Source: Gemmatimonadales bacterium UBA2960
GTDB taxonomy: Bacteria > Gemmatimonadota > Gemmatimonadetes > Longimicrobiales > Gaopeijiaceae
Direction of reading: 5' to 3'
Assembly (NCBI GenBank): GCA_002348465.1
Contig: DEBI01000106.1
Span: 1 to 8,812, forward strand
Length of the DNA: 8,812 nucleotides
Within the stretch, counting starts at the first letter, position 1. Each line of letters opens with the position of its first letter. This document shows, piece by piece, positions 6,335 to 8,812 of this stretch. The position numbers were made by a program, and so were the translations under genes. Below the pieces are notes generated by a model. The model ran no database searches and had not been told where the DNA came from. It saw nothing but the letters and a program-made list of their open reading frames with translations.

Positions 6335-7153
6335 GTGAAGGTCCGTTGCATTGGACCGATGGTTGTCGCACTGACAACGATCGGTAACGGTGACGTCGTA
6401 GCCCAGTCTGCTCCGGATCTTGTTCGCTCGATGCTCGAAGCCCATGAAGCTCGGATTGAGGGGGTGGAAAATTATACCCTTGTCCAAGCCGTGATGGGGT
6501 TCGAAACAGAGACATATTTCGAGAAGCATACCGTGGAAGGACGTTCCGTATTCAGAGCTAGTTTCGCGGAGTTAGGTGGTCAGAGGAGTTCGCCAGCGAC
6601 AGGAGTAGAAGATGTCTACGCGTTAGGTGAAGACCTAGCGAGGCGGTCAGAGTATCGGGGTCGGGAACGTGTCGGTGACTACGAGGTGCACGTTCTGGAT
6701 ATAACAGATCTGCGCGGCACTGGCTTCGGGAGTAACGTGGCTCAAGACTCAGAGTTTGAGCCTATAAGAGGAAGCGTTTTTCTGGATGCTCAAAGCTACG
6801 TCCCACGCAGGTTCGTCTTTGAGGGTGAGATGACTCGAAGTGGGTCTGCGATCCCGCTCACTGCGATAATGGAAATGGGAGATTACCGAGAGGTTCAGGG
6901 GCTACTGATTCCATTCCGAACTGTGACTACGATCGAGGGGTTGGCTGCCGCAATCGACCCTGAGGTCAAAGCGCAATTCGAAGAGATGCAACTTGAGCTG
7001 GAAGCGCTGCCCGCTCAACAGCGGGCTATGATCATTGAACTCATGGCCGAACAGATGGAGCAGTTCGAGGCGATGATGGTTGATGATTCGGCGCCAATGG
7101 TTGTAGAAGTCCTCGTTACGGATGTGCGAGTAAACAAAGGCGGGTGGAACTGA
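6335..7153 (+). CDS. Exported LolA/LolB-like protein of unknown function
   Basis: A 272-residue protein starting at GTG 6335, preceded by GGGGAG at 6320-6325 with nine-base spacing. The N-terminus (K2, R4, then a hydrophobic run ending near VVAQSAP, residues 21-27) looks like a Sec signal peptide. The ATG at 6359 would remove the positive residues and is less likely. The mature part has alternating strands such as GDYEVHVLDI, GSVFLDAQSYVPRRFVFEGE and VQGLLIPFRTVTTIEG, the pattern of outer-membrane lipoprotein-sorting (LolA/LolB fold) relatives where a half-barrel carries a lipid-like ligand. I see no diagnostic motif, so this is a fold-level guess. Residues of about 204-250 form a long acidic, methionine-rich amphipathic helix (EEMQLELEALPAQQR, then ELMAEQMEQFEAMM), inserted before a last strand. 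The gene lies five bases after the propeller lipoprotein and probably shares its transcript. A client or carrier role for that lipoprotein is possible but unproven. Confidence 0.7.
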   Translation: MKVRCIGPMVVALTTIGNGDVVAQSAPDLVRSMLEAHEARIEGVENYTLVQAVMGFETETYFEKHTVEGRSVFRASFAELGGQRSSPATGVEDVYALGEDLARRSEYRGRERVGDYEVHVLDITDLRGTGFGSNVAQDSEFEPIRGSVFLDAQSYVPRRFVFEGEMTRSGSAIPLTAIMEMGDYREVQGLLIPFRTVTTIEGLAAAIDPEVKAQFEEMQLELEALPAQQRAMIIELMAEQMEQFEAMMVDDSAPMVVEVLVTDVRVNKGGWN

Positions 7154-7170
7154 GACTGGGAACTCAGCTC

Positions 7171-7194
7171 TCTAGCAGGAAAACTTCTGTTAGA
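7171..7194 (+). terminator. Candidate transcription-terminating hairpin without U-tract
   Basis: TCTAGCAGGA (7171-7180) pairs with TTCTGTTAGA (7185-7194) over ten positions, two of them G-U wobbles, around an AAAC loop. The wobbles pair only in RNA read from the plus strand, which fits an end signal for the gene stopping at 7153. No run of T follows, so it is not a standard intrinsic terminator and may be an RNA-stability hairpin or chance. Confidence 0.35.
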
Positions 7195-7223
7195 CAGGTA
7201 CATCTCGGCAGACGTCTAATTGA

Positions 7224-7781
7224 TCAGCGATTTTGACCTGTCGCAGGGACGGGGCAATGTCCTCCCCCACTCAGAGCTGAACCGATACTGCTGAGTATGC
7301 CTCCGAGTCCGCCACCTCCTAGAGTTGCGGTATCGATCGATCCTGCTAGGAGATCTCCATAGAGTGCCGACATGAGTTCCTCGTTTTCGCTGATCAGGTC
7401 GAGATCTTTGTGCGTGACTACGGGGCTGCTTTCGGCAAGACGATTGATGGCTAGAGTCGCGGGTTCGATTTCCGCTAGCAGGTTTTCCAGGCTCGGAGCC
7501 CCTGCTCCAACGGTTGGATCGTCGAGTGTAGCGGCCATCGTCGAGGCCGCTGGCTGTTGGGCTGTTACTACGCGCATAGGTGGGGTCTCCTCCACCAGTT
7601 TTATGACTTCAATCGCTTCGAAGTCTTCTATGTATCGTTCGGCTTTGGGTGTTTCAGGTTCTTCCGGAGTTACTTCTGGAAGGCTGACCATCATGAGGAC
7701 GGTCACGTGAGCAAAAACAGATACGGTCAAGCCTGTTGCAAACGCCCTGCGGTGGCGGACCGAATTTGTCACATTCATCAT
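7224..7781 (-). CDS. TonB-like inner-membrane anchor protein without TonB C-terminal domain
   Basis: A 185-residue protein. The start at 7781 is preceded by GGGAG eight bases upstream; a second ATG follows at once (7778), and an earlier ATG at 7847 has no such site. A short basic N-terminus (RHRR) precedes one transmembrane helix at about residues 14-33 (ATGLTVSVFAHVTVLMMVSL). In the helix S21 and H25 have the S-x3-H spacing that TonB uses to contact ExbB/ExbD. An acidic proline-containing stretch (PEVTPEEPETPKAE) follows, like the start of a TonB periplasmic linker. A helical region and a glycine-rich tail (TLGGGGLGGILSSIGSALSG) then end the protein with one cysteine near the C-terminus. The roughly 80-residue TonB C-terminal domain is absent, and neither of the other downstream frames supplies it. 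It may be a motor-linked accessory, a degenerate TonB or an unrelated membrane protein. ExbB/ExbD genes are not in view. Confidence 0.65.
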   Translation of the reverse strand: MMNVTNSVRHRRAFATGLTVSVFAHVTVLMMVSLPEVTPEEPETPKAERYIEDFEAIEVIKLVEETPPMRVVTAQQPAASTMAATLDDPTVGAGAPSLENLLAEIEPATLAINRLAESSPVVTHKDLDLISENEELMSALYGDLLAGSIDTATLGGGGLGGILSSIGSALSGGGHCPVPATGQNR

Positions 7782-7861
7782 TGGGGATGCTCCCACCCTG
7801 TCGCGATGTATAGTGCCTAACGTTTTACTACTTGCATAAAGAGACAATAGGTCCAGGGTTT
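7782..7861. promoter_or_regulatory. Divergent intergenic region between TonB-like and barrel genes
   Basis: These 80 bases contain the 5' ends of both divergent genes. On the minus strand a ribosome binding site GGGAG lies eight bases from the ATG at 7781, and TATACA further upstream resembles a -10 box but has only a poor -35 partner. On the plus strand I see no clear promoter; AGGG lies three bases before the ATG at 7862. The assignment rests mainly on gene orientation. Confidence 0.4.
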
Positions 7862-8644
7862 ATGGGATCCTCACGTAACTCAAGAGAATGGATCAAAAAC
7901 GAAGTGAGAAGGAATCCCCTTTTCTTTGGCGCATGTATTTTTGCTCTTGGGGCGGCGCCTGTTGGAGCCCAAGACCAGGAGGATTCGAAATCACGTATCT
8001 TCGGAGTCGAATCGAGTTTCCTGATTACGAGCGGATTAGGGGAGTTCGGAGACCTGACCGGATCAGGCTTCGGTTTCACTATGGGTTCTACTTGGATGCC
8101 CAAGAGAAGCAGAAACTTCGGAGTCAGGTTAGATCTTTCACTTAATGTCTACGACCGAGAGTCCACAGCGACCTGCCTCACTGATCCCTGCTGGATTGAA
8201 GGAGATGTGGTTACGAGCTACGGGACTCTTCAGTTTGGGATAGGTCCAGAGTGGACAATCACAAGTGGTCCGCTACAGCCGTACCTGTTTGCCACCGTTG
8301 GTAGGTCAGTGTTCTACACAAGTCTAGGGCTTGAATTATGTGGGCGAGGAGGGCACGATCATCATCACTCTTCCAATTCCTGTTATTCAGAAGCTAGTAA
8401 TAATTACCATGACGACTGGGGGGCGGTTGTTAGAGGTGGAGGAGGCGTGCGGTTCAAGATTTGGAAGTTTTTTCAATTATATGTCGGTGCTTCATATCAG
8501 CATTTTGGGACTCGAACTTATATGGTTAAGGGCGACCTAAACCTGAACGACGATGGAAGCGTCACCGTTGGTAAGAAGCGTTTTTCTTCTGCCAACAACT
8601 TGGGATTTGAAGTAGGTTTGCATTGGGGTATTCCTGGTGGTTAG
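7862..8644 (+). CDS. Outer-membrane beta-barrel protein with His/Cys-rich loop
   Basis: A 260-residue exported protein predicted to be a small OmpA/OmpX-like beta-barrel in the outer membrane. The signal peptide core is PLFFGACIFALGAAPVGAQ with cleavage likely after VGA. The start is uncertain: ATG 7862 gives a long 36-residue signal, whereas GTG 7904 gives a more typical 22-residue signal (MRRNPLFF...), and neither has a strong ribosome binding site. A TTG at 7832 is less likely. Alternating strands are visible in GFGFTMGSTWMP, FGVRLDLSLNVYD, YGTLQFGIGPEWTI, QPYLFATVGRSVFYTSLGLE, WGAVVRGGGGVRFKI, QLYVGASYQHFG and LGFEVGLHWG. Two loops carry cysteine pairs (C105/C110 and C160/C174, numbered from 7862). 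The second holds a histidine cluster, CGRGGHDHHHSS, suggesting metal binding or a disulfide-closed surface loop. The C-terminus ends in GIPGG rather than the usual terminal aromatic residue. The ligand is unknown. Confidence 0.75.
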   Translation: MGSSRNSREWIKNEVRRNPLFFGACIFALGAAPVGAQDQEDSKSRIFGVESSFLITSGLGEFGDLTGSGFGFTMGSTWMPKRSRNFGVRLDLSLNVYDRESTATCLTDPCWIEGDVVTSYGTLQFGIGPEWTITSGPLQPYLFATVGRSVFYTSLGLELCGRGGHDHHHSSNSCYSEASNNYHDDWGAVVRGGGGVRFKIWKFFQLYVGASYQHFGTRTYMVKGDLNLNDDGSVTVGKKRFSSANNLGFEVGLHWGIPGG

Positions 8645-8673
8645 AGATGCTAGGGAGTAGACATTAGATCTGG

Positions 8674-8696
8674 ACAGTTCGCGTTCGGCGCGCTGT
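8674..8696 (+). other. Bulged GC-rich hairpin downstream of the barrel gene
   Basis: ACAG (8674-8677) and CGCG (8680-8683) pair with CGCG (8689-8692) and CTGT (8693-8696), leaving a TT bulge and a TTCGG loop. It lies 30 bases after the barrel gene stop and 20 bases before the next start. It could end transcription or sit in the next gene's leader. No T-run follows, so the function is unassigned. Confidence 0.3.
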
Positions 8697-8716
8697 ATCC
8701 TCCATCCTTATAGATC

Positions 8717-8812
8717 ATGAAACGTGCTACGCTCGGTGCCTTCGTTCTGCTTGCCGCTTTTTCGACGGGTGTAATTGCTCAAGACGTACATTTGGAAAAG
8801 GCACTCAGGGTC
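8717..8812 (+). CDS. Exported protein, N-terminal fragment (3' end outside window)
   Basis: The frame from ATG 8717 stays open to the window edge, giving 32 codons. It begins MKRATLGAFVLLAAFSTGVI followed by AQDVHLEKALRV. Two basic residues, a hydrophobic core and a small-residue cleavage site (VIA before QD) make a typical Sec signal peptide of about 21 residues, so the product is exported to the periplasm or outer membrane. The fragment after cleavage is too short to identify a family. No clear ribosome binding site precedes the ATG. It lies 72 bases downstream of the barrel gene on the same strand. Confidence 0.6.
   Translation, partial: MKRATLGAFVLLAAFSTGVIAQDVHLEKALRV

Noticed and set aside
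7150..7167. CTGAG...CTCAG hairpin at the stop of the LolA-like gene
   Set aside because: Only five base pairs with an eight-base loop and overlapping the stop codon; the hairpin at 7171-7194 is a better candidate.
7782..7847. Longer TonB-like protein starting at the ATG at 7847
   Set aside because: The ATG at 7781 has GGGAG at good spacing and places the transmembrane helix at a typical distance from the N-terminus.

Overview
The window looks like a stretch of chromosome from an environmental Gram-negative bacterium of moderate GC (about 53-55% where I counted it). It encodes a lipoprotein, an outer-membrane barrel, several Sec-exported proteins and a TonB-type membrane anchor, so an outer membrane is present. 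The amidohydrolase subfamily, the stand-alone NqrB/RnfD-like protein and the 'CC-x-PAP' beta-propeller lipoprotein together suggest a Gemmatimonadota or Acidobacteriota relative. That placement is an inference from remembered family distributions, not from a search. I saw no RNA genes, CRISPR array, insertion sequence or phage gene.

Layout. Positions 2-2459 (+) hold the C-terminal part of a metal-dependent amidohydrolase, cut by the window edge, and four bases later a class III (CaiB/BaiF) CoA-transferase. Convergent to these and only 15 bases away is a minus-strand pair (5032 down to 2475). It consists of an NqrB/RnfD-like polytopic membrane protein carrying a cysteine-paired Sel1-like C-terminal domain, and a membrane-anchored SUMF1/FGE-fold protein whose start codon overlaps the first gene's stop (ATGA). 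A 169-base divergent region separates this pair from two plus-strand genes (5202-7153): an NHL-type beta-propeller lipoprotein and a LolA-like exported protein. Next come a minus-strand protein with a TonB-like N-terminal anchor but no TonB C-terminal domain (7781-7224), a divergently transcribed outer-membrane beta-barrel protein with a His/Cys-rich loop (7862-8644), and the first 32 codons of another exported protein (8717 to the edge).

How the genes may work together. The four genes from 2475 to 7153 form the most unusual block. They encode an RnfD-like membrane module fused to a probably disulfide-stapled extracytoplasmic repeat domain, a translationally coupled SUMF1-fold partner lacking the copper-binding cysteines of true formylglycine-generating enzyme, and two divergent envelope proteins. 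I propose an envelope-associated redox or assembly system, on context only. The TonB-like and barrel genes may form a second envelope unit. No stretch longer than 300 bases lacks a gene.
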